Assembly (NCBI GenBank): GCA_012513915.1
Contig: JAAZBG010000305.1
Span: 1-64,000, forward strand
Direction: 5' to 3'
DNA length: 64,000 bases
Source: Fibrobacter sp.
Lineage (GTDB): Bacteria; Fibrobacterota; Chitinivibrionia; Chitinivibrionales; Chitinispirillaceae
Part shown: positions 18,007 through 27,128 of the stretch, piece by piece
Layout of the letters: the number at the start of each line of letters is the position of its first letter
Position numbering within the stretch: position 1 is the stretch's first letter
Notes under the pieces: model-generated
The model's database searches: none
The model's input: the letters and a program-made list of their open reading frames with translations, nothing else
What the model was told of the DNA's origin: nothing
Program-made: the position numbers and the translations under genes

Positions 18007-19005
18007 ATGGAGTTGATGAATTCGTTTTACAAAAGGGCAAAGAGTCTTAAAAAAACGATTCTTTTTCCTGAAGGTACAGAAGCACGTACCATCAAAGCCG
18101 TCTCAGAGCTTGGAAAAACAGGAATTGCAAAGCCGGTTTTACTGGGAGTTGAATCTGAGGTAAGGAAGAAAGCTGCAGAACAAGGGGTTACATTTGATGG
18201 TATAACGGTGATTGATCCGGTTACTGATCCCCGCTATGAGGAACTATGCCAGAAATTCTATGAATTGCGAAAAGCAAAAGGCATGACAATAGAGAAATCT
18301 CATGAAACAATGAAAGATCCTATCTACTATGCAACAATGATGATTCAGGAGAATCTGGCTGATGGGCTTGTTTCCGGGGCAGAACATTCCACTGCGCATA
18401 CGATACGGCCCGCACTTCAGATAATAAAAACCAAACCAGGGATAAGTGTTGTTTCAGGCTGTTTCATCATGGTCGTACCTAATTCTTCTTTTGGAGATAA
18501 TGGTCTCTTTGTTTTTGCTGATTGTGCAGTAAATCCTGATCCAACCAGTGAACAGCTTGCAGAGATTGCTATTGCGTCTGCTGATACTGCACGAAATCTT
18601 TGTGGAATGAATCCTCGTGTTGCTATGTTGTCATTTTCAACAAAACGTAGTGCTGAACATCCAAACGTTGATAAAGTAATTAAAGCTTTCGAAATAGCGA
18701 AAGCTAAGGCACCCAATCTTGAAATTGATGGAGAGCTTCAGGCGGATGCCGCACTAGTTGAATCAGTGGGTCAGAAGAAATCTCCGGGAAGCACCGTTGC
18801 TGGAAAAGCAAACGTTCTTGTTTTTCCAGATCTTCAGAGCGGCAATATTGGATATAAACTCGTTGAACGTCTCGCAAAAGCACATGCCATCGGACCTTTT
18901 CTGCAGGGGCTCAACAAACCGGTTAATGATCTCTCCAGAGGGTGCTCGGTTCAGGATATAATAGATGTAACAGCGGTAACAGCAATCCAGGCTGCCGCAC
19001 AATAA
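18007..19005 (+). CDS. pta: phosphate acetyltransferase
   Basis: It converts acetyl-CoA and phosphate to acetyl phosphate and CoA. The chosen ATG follows AGGAG by 6 bases and gives 332 residues, the usual length of the short Pta type without N-terminal DRTGG/BioD domains. An upstream in-frame ATG at 17947 has no ribosome binding site and would add 20 atypical residues. Typical segments are ILFPEGTEARTIKA, DGLVSGAEHSTAHTIRPALQ, GCFIMV and PDLQSGNIGYKLVERLA near the C-terminus. ackA follows after 20 bases, so the pair forms the acetate/ATP-generating operon of a fermentative metabolism. Confidence 0.95.
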   Translation: MELMNSFYKRAKSLKKTILFPEGTEARTIKAVSELGKTGIAKPVLLGVESEVRKKAAEQGVTFDGITVIDPVTDPRYEELCQKFYELRKAKGMTIEKSHETMKDPIYYATMMIQENLADGLVSGAEHSTAHTIRPALQIIKTKPGISVVSGCFIMVVPNSSFGDNGLFVFADCAVNPDPTSEQLAEIAIASADTARNLCGMNPRVAMLSFSTKRSAEHPNVDKVIKAFEIAKAKAPNLEIDGELQADAALVESVGQKKSPGSTVAGKANVLVFPDLQSGNIGYKLVERLAKAHAIGPFLQGLNKPVNDLSRGCSVQDIIDVTAVTAIQAAAQ

Positions 19006-19025
19006 CAGAAAGTTGAGTTAACAAT

Positions 19026-20360
19026 ATGATTTTAAGTATAAATTCAGGCAGTTCATCATTAAAGTTTATGCTCTACAGTTACAATGATCACGAGACTGTA
19101 TCAACCGGCATTGTGGAACGTGTTGGTATGGATGGGAGTTTTATTGAGTTTACTAAAAAAGGTAAAATAAAAGTCAAGATTGAGCACCACTGTGTAAACC
19201 ATGAAGTAGCCATTGAACTTATGATAAAAACGATGCTTGATCCAGAGTACGGCATCCTTGATTCAATCGATCAGATCAAAGCGGTTGGACATCGTGTCCT
19301 TCATGGCGGAGATATCATAAAACATTCTGTGGTGATCACAGATTCAATCCTGAAGGCATTCAAAGATCTTGTAGACCTTGGTCCCTTACATATGCCACCC
19401 AACATTACAGGTATCGAGGCTGCCAAAGCAGTTCTGCCCTATGTACCACATATGGCGATTATGGATACAGCATTTCATCAGACGATGCCGCCTCATACGT
19501 ATATGTATGCACTTCCATACGAATGGTATGAAAAGAACAAAGTGCGAAGGTATGGGTTTCATGGTACAAGTCACCTTTACGTTTCAAGAAGAACAGCAGT
19601 TCTTCTTGGTAAAGAGCCAAAAGATACAAATGCTGTGATCCTTCATGTCGGAAATGGCGCTTCTGCATGTGCCATTAAGAATGGTAAATGTTATGATACC
19701 AGTATGGGGCTCACACCGCTTGAAGGGCTTATGATGGGAACCCGTTCCGGAGATTTTGACCCCGCGATTGTTGAGTATATTGTTGACAAAGAGAATCTGA
19801 CTCCATCACAGATAAATACTATCCTGAATAAAAAAAGCGGACACATTGGTATTACAGGAAAATATTCTGATCGCCGGGATATTGTTGACAATGCGGAAAA
19901 GGGTGATGAGCGGTGTAAACTATCCCTGGAAATGGAATGTCATCGAATTAAGAAATATATAGGAGCCTATATTGGCGGACTGGGTGGCGCTGATGCAGTT
20001 GTTTTTACTGCCGGTGTCGGGGAGATGAGTCCTGTTGTACGCGAAAAAGCACTTGAGGGGCTTGAGTGTATCGGGGTTAAACTGGATAAAGCAAAAAACA
20101 GTATCTGCCGGAATAGAAATGGTGAATTCGAAATTAGTGCTCCCGATTCAAAAGTAAAGATTTTTGTAATCCCTACCGATGAAGAGATTGTTTTTATAGA
20201 GGATGTTGTTGCACTTCTTCATGGAACATACAAAGATCATGATGAGTACGTATATTCATTCCAGAACAAGAATTATGTAAATCAGCAGAGAAAAGAAGCG
20301 TTTGAGGAAGATTTGAAAACCAAACCGGAACTGAAAGATATTGCTATCTATCCAGTTTGA
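19026..20360 (+). CDS. ackA: acetate kinase
   Basis: It transfers the phosphate of acetyl phosphate to ADP, giving acetate and ATP, the second step after pta. ASKHA-fold signatures are clear: ILSINSGSSSLKFMLY at the N-terminus, RRYGFHGTSHLYVSRR, HVGNGASACAIKNGKCYDTS, and GLMMGTRSGDFDP. At 444 residues it is about 40 longer than the typical roughly 400. The excess is a charged C-terminal tail after DVVALLHGTY, rich in Glu/Lys and ending LKDIAIYPV. The active-site residues lie in the normal core, so activity is expected. Confidence 0.95.
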   Translation: MILSINSGSSSLKFMLYSYNDHETVSTGIVERVGMDGSFIEFTKKGKIKVKIEHHCVNHEVAIELMIKTMLDPEYGILDSIDQIKAVGHRVLHGGDIIKHSVVITDSILKAFKDLVDLGPLHMPPNITGIEAAKAVLPYVPHMAIMDTAFHQTMPPHTYMYALPYEWYEKNKVRRYGFHGTSHLYVSRRTAVLLGKEPKDTNAVILHVGNGASACAIKNGKCYDTSMGLTPLEGLMMGTRSGDFDPAIVEYIVDKENLTPSQINTILNKKSGHIGITGKYSDRRDIVDNAEKGDERCKLSLEMECHRIKKYIGAYIGGLGGADAVVFTAGVGEMSPVVREKALEGLECIGVKLDKAKNSICRNRNGEFEISAPDSKVKIFVIPTDEEIVFIEDVVALLHGTYKDHDEYVYSFQNKNYVNQQRKEAFEEDLKTKPELKDIAIYPV

Positions 20361-20401
20361 TAAGCGTTACTCGTTTCTTGATTGTTACACCATATGATGG
20401 C

Positions 20402-20438
20402 AAGGGTTGCGAATACTGCTTTTCGCAACCCTTTTTTC
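20402..20438 (+). terminator. terminator of pta-ackA
   Basis: AAGGGTTGCGA (20402-20412) and TCGCAACCCTT (from 20423) form an 11-base stem with a T-run. It lies about 40 bases after ackA. Confidence 0.88.
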
Positions 20439-20712
20439 CTTTTCTTAACAATGCCAAGGCTCACGCTGGTGTGTTTTGTAAATGTTTTCTGTTAGGAAAC
20501 AGATACTTTTCCTGTTCAAAAAATCTACCCGCATTTCAAATTCTCCTGATTTATACTTAACAAAGGTACTTAGTATCCTGATTTGACATAAAATCATGTA
20601 TTCCATTGTATACAGAAAAATTCTTTCAGACTGTATAATTGGATATATTTGAGTTATATTAAAAAAACAGAAGGCGCACGAAACCTTTTTTATTGGCTAT
20701 TGGAGGTCACAC
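20439..20712. other. intergenic region upstream of the DUF3160 gene
   Basis: It is AT-rich with no supported gene or structured RNA. It ends with GGAGGT at 20702-20707, the ribosome binding site of the next gene. Confidence 0.5.
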
Positions 20713-23217
20713 ATGAAACAATTTAAGAGGAGTCTGCTGTTAGTCATTTTTACTGCAGTTGTTGCTCAATCGTTTGATATTCCTGCTTATAAAGCATTTC
20801 TCCAACAATCATCAACACTTACCGATGTCACACTCCTTGAACAGAAGAAACCTGCAGCTCCATATTTTTCATCAATCGGCCCACAGAGCAGAAATGTCCT
20901 CTATCTTGATTCGATACAACAAAAGTACAAGCTGACAGACGGAGAGGTGGCTCTTCTGAATAGAAATAATTTTGTTGTTTCCGAGCGAATGTCATTTGAA
21001 ACCTATGCTGAAGCTCTTAAAGACGTTTTTTGCAAAGATATGCCGGTGTTTTTAAGTTCCGATGCTGTTCTTGGAACGTTTCATCAATCATATGATGAAG
21101 TACTTATTAACGTTGAGACGTCTATACTTCAGCCTCTTGTCAAAGAGATTGTTAACGACATGCGAATCGCATTTCCTGCTGTAGCAGAAAAGTATAGATC
21201 GCTGTCAGAAAATGTAGCTGATGTCGATTTGTATCTGACTGTTGCTGCGATATTGTCAAAAAACAGTAATGTAACATCGACATTCGCTGATGCTGCTGAT
21301 ATTAAAACTGTAACGGATGCAATCGCTTCGGAACAGTTTATATCAATGAAACTATTCAGTGATGTTCCGCGTGATCTTGACTTTAGTCAGTTTACTGTGC
21401 GTGGTCACTATGTAAAGGCAAATCTTGGTGATTATTTTAAAACACTGATGTGGCTTGGAAGAACCGAGTTTGTAATGACATCACCGCTTGATACAATTAA
21501 ACCTTCCACGCTTAAAGATCTAAAACGAATGTCTATTGATGCATTGATTCTTAACGATGTACTTGAGCAATCCGGCGCGAAAAGCAAACTTGCTCAAATG
21601 GATGCTCTTTTGTCGGTACTGATAGGGGAGAGTGACAACCTGACACCATCAGAGCTGACATCAATTACCGGTAAAGCAGCTATTACTGATGTATCAAAAC
21701 TTCGTGATGATAGTACCTACAACAGATTCGCGAACATCCTGAAAACATCACCTGAAGCACAACAGATGATTCTGTCACAAGTGATTTACGATAGAACATT
21801 AAGTAACAATCCGGATAGTGTTAAGTACCCGATAAGTTTTTTACTGTTGGGGCAGCGGTTTCTTGTTGATTCATATATATTCGGCAGTGTAGTGTACAAT
21901 AAAGTGCCGAAGTCATCACAGGGGTATCTTCGAATGATGCCCGATCCGCTTGACGCAATGTATGCTCTTGGAAATAACGATGCACTGCTACTGCTCAAGA
22001 ATGATTTGAAGAAATATGAATACACAAAATATCTCGAGAAAATACGGTATCTGGTAGATTCCTATGAACCATCATTCTGGAGCGGTTCTCTTTACAATAC
22101 AACATTGAATGCATTGAAAACCTTAAATCCTCAGGCGTATCCGTCAATAGAAAAACAGCCGCTTTTTATGCGCTCTGCAGCATGGCATCAACAGAAGCTT
22201 AACACACAGCTTGTTGCATGGTCGCAGTTGCGTCATGATAATACTCTTTACGGAAAACAATCATATACAGTTTCTGTTAGCTGTTCCTATCCGCATGGTT
22301 ATGTGGAACCATATCCTGAGCTGTACAGAGTTCTGGGGAATTTTGCAAAAGATGCAGCATCTCGGTTTGGAGCACTGAAGAACGGCAGCAAATATGCTCA
22401 ATTCTATACCGGCGTGGCGTCACTAATGGACACCATTGGCTTGCTTGCTGCCAAGGAGCTTGATGGCACACAATTCTCGCAAAGCGATTCATTGTTTATG
22501 TCAAGAATGATTGCGATACCATCAACGAATATGTGTGGTGCGCCATCAGTTGCGGGGTGGTATACAAGGTTATTGTTTTCAAAGGAGGTATTGGATGATG
22601 GCGATTTTACAATTGCTGATGTCCATACGCAGCCTACTGATGAACTTGGAAATATCGTGGGTAAGGTACTTCACACCGCCGTTGGAATGGTAAATCTTGG
22701 CGTCTTTCTTGCAAATTCACCGTCTGCATCAAACCAGCCGATGGCTTATATCGGACCGGTTTCATCATACTATCAGGATACAACACTTGACTTCAAGCGT
22801 TTGACCGATCAAGAGTGGAAAACAATAATTCGTCAGGATCAATTTCCACGTCTGCGTCCTGATTGGGTTTATTCTTATCTTGCCGATAGCAGCGGGGCGG
22901 CGTATGGTGCAGGAAGAGTTCTTGATGGAGTCCAATATGTGCCATTATCAGTCAATCATAAAATCGTAGAAACCGCCAAAGGGCTTAGGGTAGCACCGTT
23001 AATTAACGGTAAGGGAATTCAGGTTGTGCTCGACAAGTCATCTGAGGTTGCCGTTACTGTGTTTGATACAAGGGGAAGAGTTGTGTTGAATAGTGCACAG
23101 AAGGTATATCCCGCCGGCACACATGCAATGCAGCTTACTACAGCTGCTGGTATTTACACTTTGAGAGTACGGTGTGGTGCAGAGTTGTACTCCATGCCAT
23201 TGACAATTATAAAGTAA
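20713..23217 (+). CDS. exported DUF3160-family protein with C-terminal sorting domain
   Basis: The 834-residue protein has a signal peptide (KQFKRSLLLVIFTAVVAQS). A long domain of the DUF3160 type follows, with segments such as SDAVLGTFHQSYDEVL, MPDPLDAMYALGN and SYPHGYVEPYPELY. The last 75 or so residues (VAVTVFDTRGRVVLN … AAGIYTLRVRCG … LTIIK) form a beta-sandwich like the type-IX secretion-system sorting domain common in Bacteroidota and Fibrobacterota. The protein is therefore probably displayed on or released from the cell surface. GGAGGT precedes the ATG. DUF3160 has no assigned activity. It is monocistronic. Confidence 0.85.
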   Translation: MKQFKRSLLLVIFTAVVAQSFDIPAYKAFLQQSSTLTDVTLLEQKKPAAPYFSSIGPQSRNVLYLDSIQQKYKLTDGEVALLNRNNFVVSERMSFETYAEALKDVFCKDMPVFLSSDAVLGTFHQSYDEVLINVETSILQPLVKEIVNDMRIAFPAVAEKYRSLSENVADVDLYLTVAAILSKNSNVTSTFADAADIKTVTDAIASEQFISMKLFSDVPRDLDFSQFTVRGHYVKANLGDYFKTLMWLGRTEFVMTSPLDTIKPSTLKDLKRMSIDALILNDVLEQSGAKSKLAQMDALLSVLIGESDNLTPSELTSITGKAAITDVSKLRDDSTYNRFANILKTSPEAQQMILSQVIYDRTLSNNPDSVKYPISFLLLGQRFLVDSYIFGSVVYNKVPKSSQGYLRMMPDPLDAMYALGNNDALLLLKNDLKKYEYTKYLEKIRYLVDSYEPSFWSGSLYNTTLNALKTLNPQAYPSIEKQPLFMRSAAWHQQKLNTQLVAWSQLRHDNTLYGKQSYTVSVSCSYPHGYVEPYPELYRVLGNFAKDAASRFGALKNGSKYAQFYTGVASLMDTIGLLAAKELDGTQFSQSDSLFMSRMIAIPSTNMCGAPSVAGWYTRLLFSKEVLDDGDFTIADVHTQPTDELGNIVGKVLHTAVGMVNLGVFLANSPSASNQPMAYIGPVSSYYQDTTLDFKRLTDQEWKTIIRQDQFPRLRPDWVYSYLADSSGAAYGAGRVLDGVQYVPLSVNHKIVETAKGLRVAPLINGKGIQVVLDKSSEVAVTVFDTRGRVVLNSAQKVYPAGTHAMQLTTAAGIYTLRVRCGAELYSMPLTIIK

Positions 23218-23300
23218 TTAATAAGTTTCTTCCTTTATGATCAGGTTCGGAAATCTCATTCCGAGGCCTGACCGCAAGGGATGGCTTTTCTTACGTAAAC

Positions 23301-23993
23301 CTATGCTGTCTCCGGCATGTTCAAATCAATCCATTCGCCTTCAGCAAGATCACCAAGTGTATATTCACCAAACCGGGATCTGTGCAGTTCTGTAACAGTA
23401 TACCCGAAGTGCGAAAACATGCGCTTTACCTGATGATACTTACCTTCATGTAGTACGACGGTAGCATGTGTTGCATCGGTAATGGTTAACGTTGCAGGAA
23501 GACATGGTTTTAGCTCTTTTTCGAGCATAAGAGATCCGGATGCGAATTCTTTAATCAGATTGTCAGTAAGTGGTTTGTCAACGGATACTTGATATTCTTT
23601 GTCAATCTCTCGCTTTGGTGAAATAAGCATGTGGATTAGCTTGGTGTTATCGGTGATAAGCAGTACTCCGGTTGTATCTTTGTCAAGCCTTCCGATTGTT
23701 GATGGAACCGGGTTGCGGCTAAGCCACTGGTCAGGAAACAGTTCGAATACTAACCGCCCGTCAGCGATATCGTGTGAGCATACGTAGCCTTTGGGTTTAT
23801 TGAGCAGAATAAAAATTCCCTCGGGATGATCAAGCGGCTCACCGTTTATAAGCATGTCAACACTATTGACTTTATCAGATGGTTCCAGTAAACGTGTTCC
23901 GTTTACGGTTACATCAAAGTCTTTTAGAAAAAGCTTCGCAAATTTTCGGGTGCAGTACCCGTGGTTACTGAGTATTTTGTCAATGCGTTCCAT
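23301..23993 (-). CDS. 16S rRNA pseudouridine synthase, RsuA type
   Basis: The 230-residue RsuA/RluB/E/F-family enzyme isomerises a uridine of small-subunit rRNA (U516 in E. coli RsuA). An S4 RNA-binding domain occupies about 1-60 (RIDKILSNHGYCTRKFAK). The catalytic domain carries the signature GRLDKDTTGVLLITD with Asp104, and EGKYHQVKRMF and LHRSRFGEYTL are the usual distal motifs. No Shine-Dalgarno sequence lies upstream of the ATG. It lies downstream of ilvBN on the same strand, separated by a palindromic repeat, so it probably has separate transcription. Confidence 0.9.
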   Translation of the reverse strand: MERIDKILSNHGYCTRKFAKLFLKDFDVTVNGTRLLEPSDKVNSVDMLINGEPLDHPEGIFILLNKPKGYVCSHDIADGRLVFELFPDQWLSRNPVPSTIGRLDKDTTGVLLITDNTKLIHMLISPKREIDKEYQVSVDKPLTDNLIKEFASGSLMLEKELKPCLPATLTITDATHATVVLHEGKYHQVKRMFSHFGYTVTELHRSRFGEYTLGDLAEGEWIDLNMPETA

Positions 23994-24058
23994 AATTGCG
24001 GAGGACGGGGGCCATTCCGTTGGTTATACGTAATCCATAATCGATAATCCATACATCC

Positions 24059-24088
24059 CGTAGGGACAGGTCGCGACCTGTCCCTACG
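24059..24088. repeat. perfect 30-base palindromic repeat, family A copy 1
   Basis: A perfect inverted repeat is centred on TCGCGA (24071-24076), with arms CGTAGGGACAGGTCG and its complement. The outer GTAG…CTAC and the central GGTCGCGACC are shared with the palindrome at 61396-61435. It lies between rsuA and ilvN, both on the minus strand. Confidence 0.75.
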
Positions 24089-24119
24089 TGGTACGAAATG
24101 GTCCCTATCCCGATGCTCC

Positions 24120-24413
24120 TCATTTCTGAATAATAAATTCGTGCAATCGGTTAAATATCGAATGGTCATAATCCTCACGAACCGATACACTGATTACGTC
24201 GTGAAGTTTGCTGACCTGTTTTACGATCTGATCAAGAGTTTCATCTTTGTTTACAAGAAGGTACATCCTGCTTTTCGAGCCGTCATCAATCTGCCCGCAA
24301 AGGATTCCTTCAAGGTTAAAGCCGCGTCTGCTGAACAGACCGGTTATATGCGACATGACACCTGCATGGTTGTAGACGGTCAGTTCGATAACTGTTGATG
24401 TCTGTTTAATCAT
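24120..24413 (-). CDS. ilvN: acetolactate synthase small (regulatory) subunit
   Basis: This is the regulatory subunit of acetohydroxyacid synthase. The 97-residue length is that of the short IlvN type, essentially one ACT domain (VIELTVYNHAGVMSHITGLF and RRGFNLEGI), without the longer C-terminal domain of IlvH. It should confer valine feedback on IlvB. It starts 2 bases after the ilvB stop, with GGAG inside the end of ilvB, so translation is coupled. Confidence 0.92.
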   Translation of the reverse strand: MIKQTSTVIELTVYNHAGVMSHITGLFSRRGFNLEGILCGQIDDGSKSRMYLLVNKDETLDQIVKQVSKLHDVISVSVREDYDHSIFNRLHEFIIQK

Positions 24414-24415
24414 AA

Positions 24416-26077
24416 TTATTCTCCAATCGATTCTGTGTTAGATCCGCCCGGTGGAACCATCGGAAGTACATTCAGATCAGGGGCGATTGGTACGTTTACA
24501 AATGATGGACCCTTTTCAGTGAGCGCTCTGCTTAAAACGTCCCTGACATCTGTTTCGTGTGCCAGATCAAAACTACGAATGCCAAATCCATTAGCAATTG
24601 TTTTAAAGTCAGGATTGGTAATGAACTTTGATGCAATATAATTTCTGGTATAGAAAAGTTCCTGCTGCTGACGAACAAGGCCGAGATGGCCATTGTTGAA
24701 CAGTACTACGGTTACGTCAAGGTTGTAATCAGCAAGCGTTGCAAGCTCCTGAATATTCATAAGTATTGAACCATCACCGCTGAAACACACGATTCGTTTT
24801 GATGGGTTCGCAAATGCTGCGCCGAGTGCTGTCGGGAGCCCGAATCCCATTGTTCCGAGACCGCCGGATGTTAAAAGGGTACGAGGTTTTTTAAATGGGT
24901 AATACTGCGCAACCCACATTTGATGCTGGCCGACATCCGTGGTAATAATGCTGTCCGGTGCAATAACCGAATCAACCGTTCTTATTATGTTAAACGGATG
25001 CAGCAGGTCTTTTGGAAATGTTTTTGGAAAAGGATACTGCTTTTTATAAGCGGAAACCGTGTTTATCCAATCACGGCGTTCGTTGCGTGTTGCTTTCTCC
25101 AATAGTTTTGTAAGAATTTCTTTGATATTACCGCCAATACAAAGATCAACCTTCTTTATTTTATCAAATTCAGAACTGTCAATATCTGCATGAATAATCG
25201 TTGCATTTGGACAGAAACCTGAAACTTTTCCGGTCGCACGATCATCAAACCGTACACCAAGCGCAAGCACAAGGTCTGCTTCATTGAGAATGATGTTAGT
25301 CGATTGTGAACCGTGCATTCCAAGCATCCCAAGGCATAATGGATCATCATAAGGTATTGCACCAAGTGCCATCAGGGTTGGTGTTACCGGAATCGAATTC
25401 TTATGTGCAAACGCAAGCAGTTCTTCTGATGCATTACTGTGAATAATGCCACCTCCAACATAAAGAACCGGCTTTTTTGACTGTGTAAGCATGTCTATTG
25501 CTTTGTCAATCTCTTTACTATTGTCAATTTTAATTTCGATTGTTTTTCCGGGCTCCGGCCATTCACTGAATTCATAGCGCTGGCTCTGAATATCTTTTGG
25601 TACATCAATCAGCACCGGACCCGGACGTCCTGATGCTGCAATGCGGAATGCCTCCGGAATCACTGTAAAAAGCTCTTCTACAGAACGAACAAGGAAATTA
25701 TGCTTTGTTATCGGAATGGTCATTCCGTAGGTGTCAATTTCCTGGAATGCATCAGTACCGATTAACTGGCTGGGAACCTGTCCAGTTATTGCAACAACAG
25801 GAACTGAATCCAGTTTTGCGTCAGCGATAGCCGTAAGTAAATTGGTAGCACCAGGTCCTGATGTTGCAAAACAAACTGCAGTGGTGCCGCTTGAGCGGGC
25901 CATACCCTGAGCGATAAAGCCGGCAGCCTGTTCGTGGCGGGTTAGCACGTGATGAATTTTGCTTTTGTGAAGCGCATTATACAATGGAAGGTTTGCACCA
26001 CCGGGTATTCCGGCAAGAATGCTGATTCCCTGTCGCTCGAGCAGTTGAACAATTATTTCTGCTCCTGTAAGATTCAT
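24416..26077 (-). CDS. ilvB: acetolactate synthase large (catalytic) subunit
   Basis: This ThDP-dependent enzyme condenses two pyruvates, or pyruvate plus 2-oxobutyrate, in the first common step of Val, Leu and Ile synthesis. ATG at 26077 follows AGGAG by 8 bases and gives 553 residues; an upstream in-frame start nine codons earlier lacks a binding site. Motifs are RHEQAAGFIAQGMAR with the catalytic Glu, GQVPSQLIGTDAFQE, and the ThDP/Mg site GDGSILMNIQELATL…NN. It heads the ilvBN operon and lies 104 bases after an attenuator terminator. Confidence 0.96.
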   Translation of the reverse strand: MNLTGAEIIVQLLERQGISILAGIPGGANLPLYNALHKSKIHHVLTRHEQAAGFIAQGMARSSGTTAVCFATSGPGATNLLTAIADAKLDSVPVVAITGQVPSQLIGTDAFQEIDTYGMTIPITKHNFLVRSVEELFTVIPEAFRIAASGRPGPVLIDVPKDIQSQRYEFSEWPEPGKTIEIKIDNSKEIDKAIDMLTQSKKPVLYVGGGIIHSNASEELLAFAHKNSIPVTPTLMALGAIPYDDPLCLGMLGMHGSQSTNIILNEADLVLALGVRFDDRATGKVSGFCPNATIIHADIDSSEFDKIKKVDLCIGGNIKEILTKLLEKATRNERRDWINTVSAYKKQYPFPKTFPKDLLHPFNIIRTVDSVIAPDSIITTDVGQHQMWVAQYYPFKKPRTLLTSGGLGTMGFGLPTALGAAFANPSKRIVCFSGDGSILMNIQELATLADYNLDVTVVLFNNGHLGLVRQQQELFYTRNYIASKFITNPDFKTIANGFGIRSFDLAHETDVRDVLSRALTEKGPSFVNVPIAPDLNVLPMVPPGGSNTESIGE

Positions 26078-26180
26078 ATAGTTCTCCTTGTTGATTGATT
26101 TCAAAAAAGTATTCTCGAATTTTAACAGAACTACAAACTCCAGATGTGTTGCATATCCATAGGGTTTATATTGAACAGTT

Positions 26181-26224
26181 ATAAAACAAAAAAGCCCCTG
26201 GCGGTAATTTTTCCGTCAGGGGCC
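26181..26224 (-). terminator. attenuator terminator of ilvBN
   Basis: On the minus strand GCCCCTGACGG (26223 to 26213) pairs with CCGCCAGGGGC (26204 to 26194) with one mismatch and is followed by TTTTTTGTTTT. It lies between the leader peptide and ilvB. The first arm can instead pair with a segment overlapping the leader stop codon (26268 to 26256), giving the alternative antiterminator. Confidence 0.88.
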
Positions 26225-26259
26225 TTGCAAACTATTTATTAAAAAATTCTACAAAGCCC

Positions 26260-26349
26260 CTATGACGGTGTGATTGTAACCACGACCACGACGACCACAA
26301 GTGTGAGCGCTGTTGTAAGGAGTTGTGTAAAATTTTTATGAGAGTTCAT
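26260..26349 (-). CDS. ilvBN leader peptide with seven consecutive valine codons
   Basis: A 29-residue open frame on the minus strand reads ATG AAC TCT … and has GTG GTC GTC GTG GTC GTG GTT at codons 18-24, with four leucine codons before and an isoleucine codon after. It starts about 23 bases downstream of the predicted transcription start and stops where the antiterminator arm begins. This is the layout of ilv attenuators: when Val-tRNA is scarce, the ribosome stalls on the valine run and lets the antiterminator form. It is too short for routine gene calling. Confidence 0.9.
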   Translation of the reverse strand: MNSHKNFTQLLTTALTLVVVVVVVTITPS

Positions 26350-26378
26350 GTAGTAACTTTCTTTTACGTCCTTCTTAG

Positions 26379-26407
26379 AATATACACATTTATGGTAATG
26401 TGGTCAA
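26379..26407 (-). promoter_or_regulatory. promoter of the ilv leader-ilvBN transcript
   Basis: On the minus strand, TTGACC (26407 to 26402), a 17-base spacer and TATATT (26384 to 26379) match the sigma-70 consensus closely. The start would be near 26372, followed after about 20 bases by the leader peptide ATG. Confidence 0.78.
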
Positions 26408-26543
26408 TCATTTTATTTTGACACATTGTAACCAGCAATCAATGAAGACAGATGTACTACTGGTAAAAGATGTTAATTTACATTGTATTACACCTGTCTT
26501 AAATGCTCTTCATCCCTGCGAATTACGAACCCCGAATCACCAC

Positions 26544-27008
26544 TTACGATGTACGCTTCTTCGTCCTGAACTGAACAATGTTCTGCCCCGCATTTTCTGT
26601 GGTTTTCTGTGGTTCCGGTTCCGTGTCAACGGGTGGTTGGACCGGCATATTAATATCAATACGCAGAAATCGGATTTCCACCGTGCGCTCGGGATTCTGA
26701 AATTTACCTTTTGCGATATGTGGCGGCTGAAGTTTCATTGTCTGGCGCTGAGGTGGAAATGTCGATAAATCAGTAAAATGCATCCATATCCATTTACCTC
26801 TTGGTTTGGATTCTTCATCGAATGTGTATCCATGGCAGTATGCATACCCCCGAAACATCCATCCCTCCTCATCATCTAAAACTTTATTTTGAACAAGTTC
26901 CCTGACAGCGAAGAAGAATAACTCATTTTCCTGTGGAAAATCAACAACTTCATCGGCACCAATATACTTGCAGGCCATATCAATTATTTCATCTTTTGTA
27001 CATCCCAT
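26544..27008 (-). CDS. hypothetical protein
   Basis: I do not recognise this 154-residue protein. It is soluble, with no signal peptide or membrane helix. Residues 1-115 have an ordered, mixed composition (CTKDEIIDMACKYIGADEVV, WMFRGYAYCHGYTF, GKWIWMHF). The last 35 are Pro/Glu/Gln/Thr-rich and probably disordered. The ATG has only a weak GGGG-type site upstream. A shorter frame on the opposite strand overlaps it and is less protein-like. It is divergent from the lipoprotein gene at 27129. Confidence 0.5.
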   Translation of the reverse strand: MGCTKDEIIDMACKYIGADEVVDFPQENELFFFAVRELVQNKVLDDEEGWMFRGYAYCHGYTFDEESKPRGKWIWMHFTDLSTFPPQRQTMKLQPPHIAKGKFQNPERTVEIRFLRIDINMPVQPPVDTEPEPQKTTENAGQNIVQFRTKKRTS

Positions 27009-27128
27009 GAATTACCCCGGCGTTTCCTGTGATTAGCATTATTTAATAATTCCTTAAAATACATCATTCTTAATAAATTCAAACTTCTTCCTTCAAAAAT
27101 ACTGTTATCATATGATATACTTACTGTT

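Noticed and set aside
23240-23274. Hairpin after the DUF3160 gene (TCAGG..CGGA / TCCG..CCTGA) as a terminator
   Set aside because: It has an internal loop and no U-tract on either strand; too weak to call.
26400-26768. Plus-strand frame opposite the hypothetical gene at 26544-27008
   Set aside because: Composition is unlike a protein (scattered Cys/His/Trp) and it mirrors the minus-strand frame; it also covers the ilv promoter.
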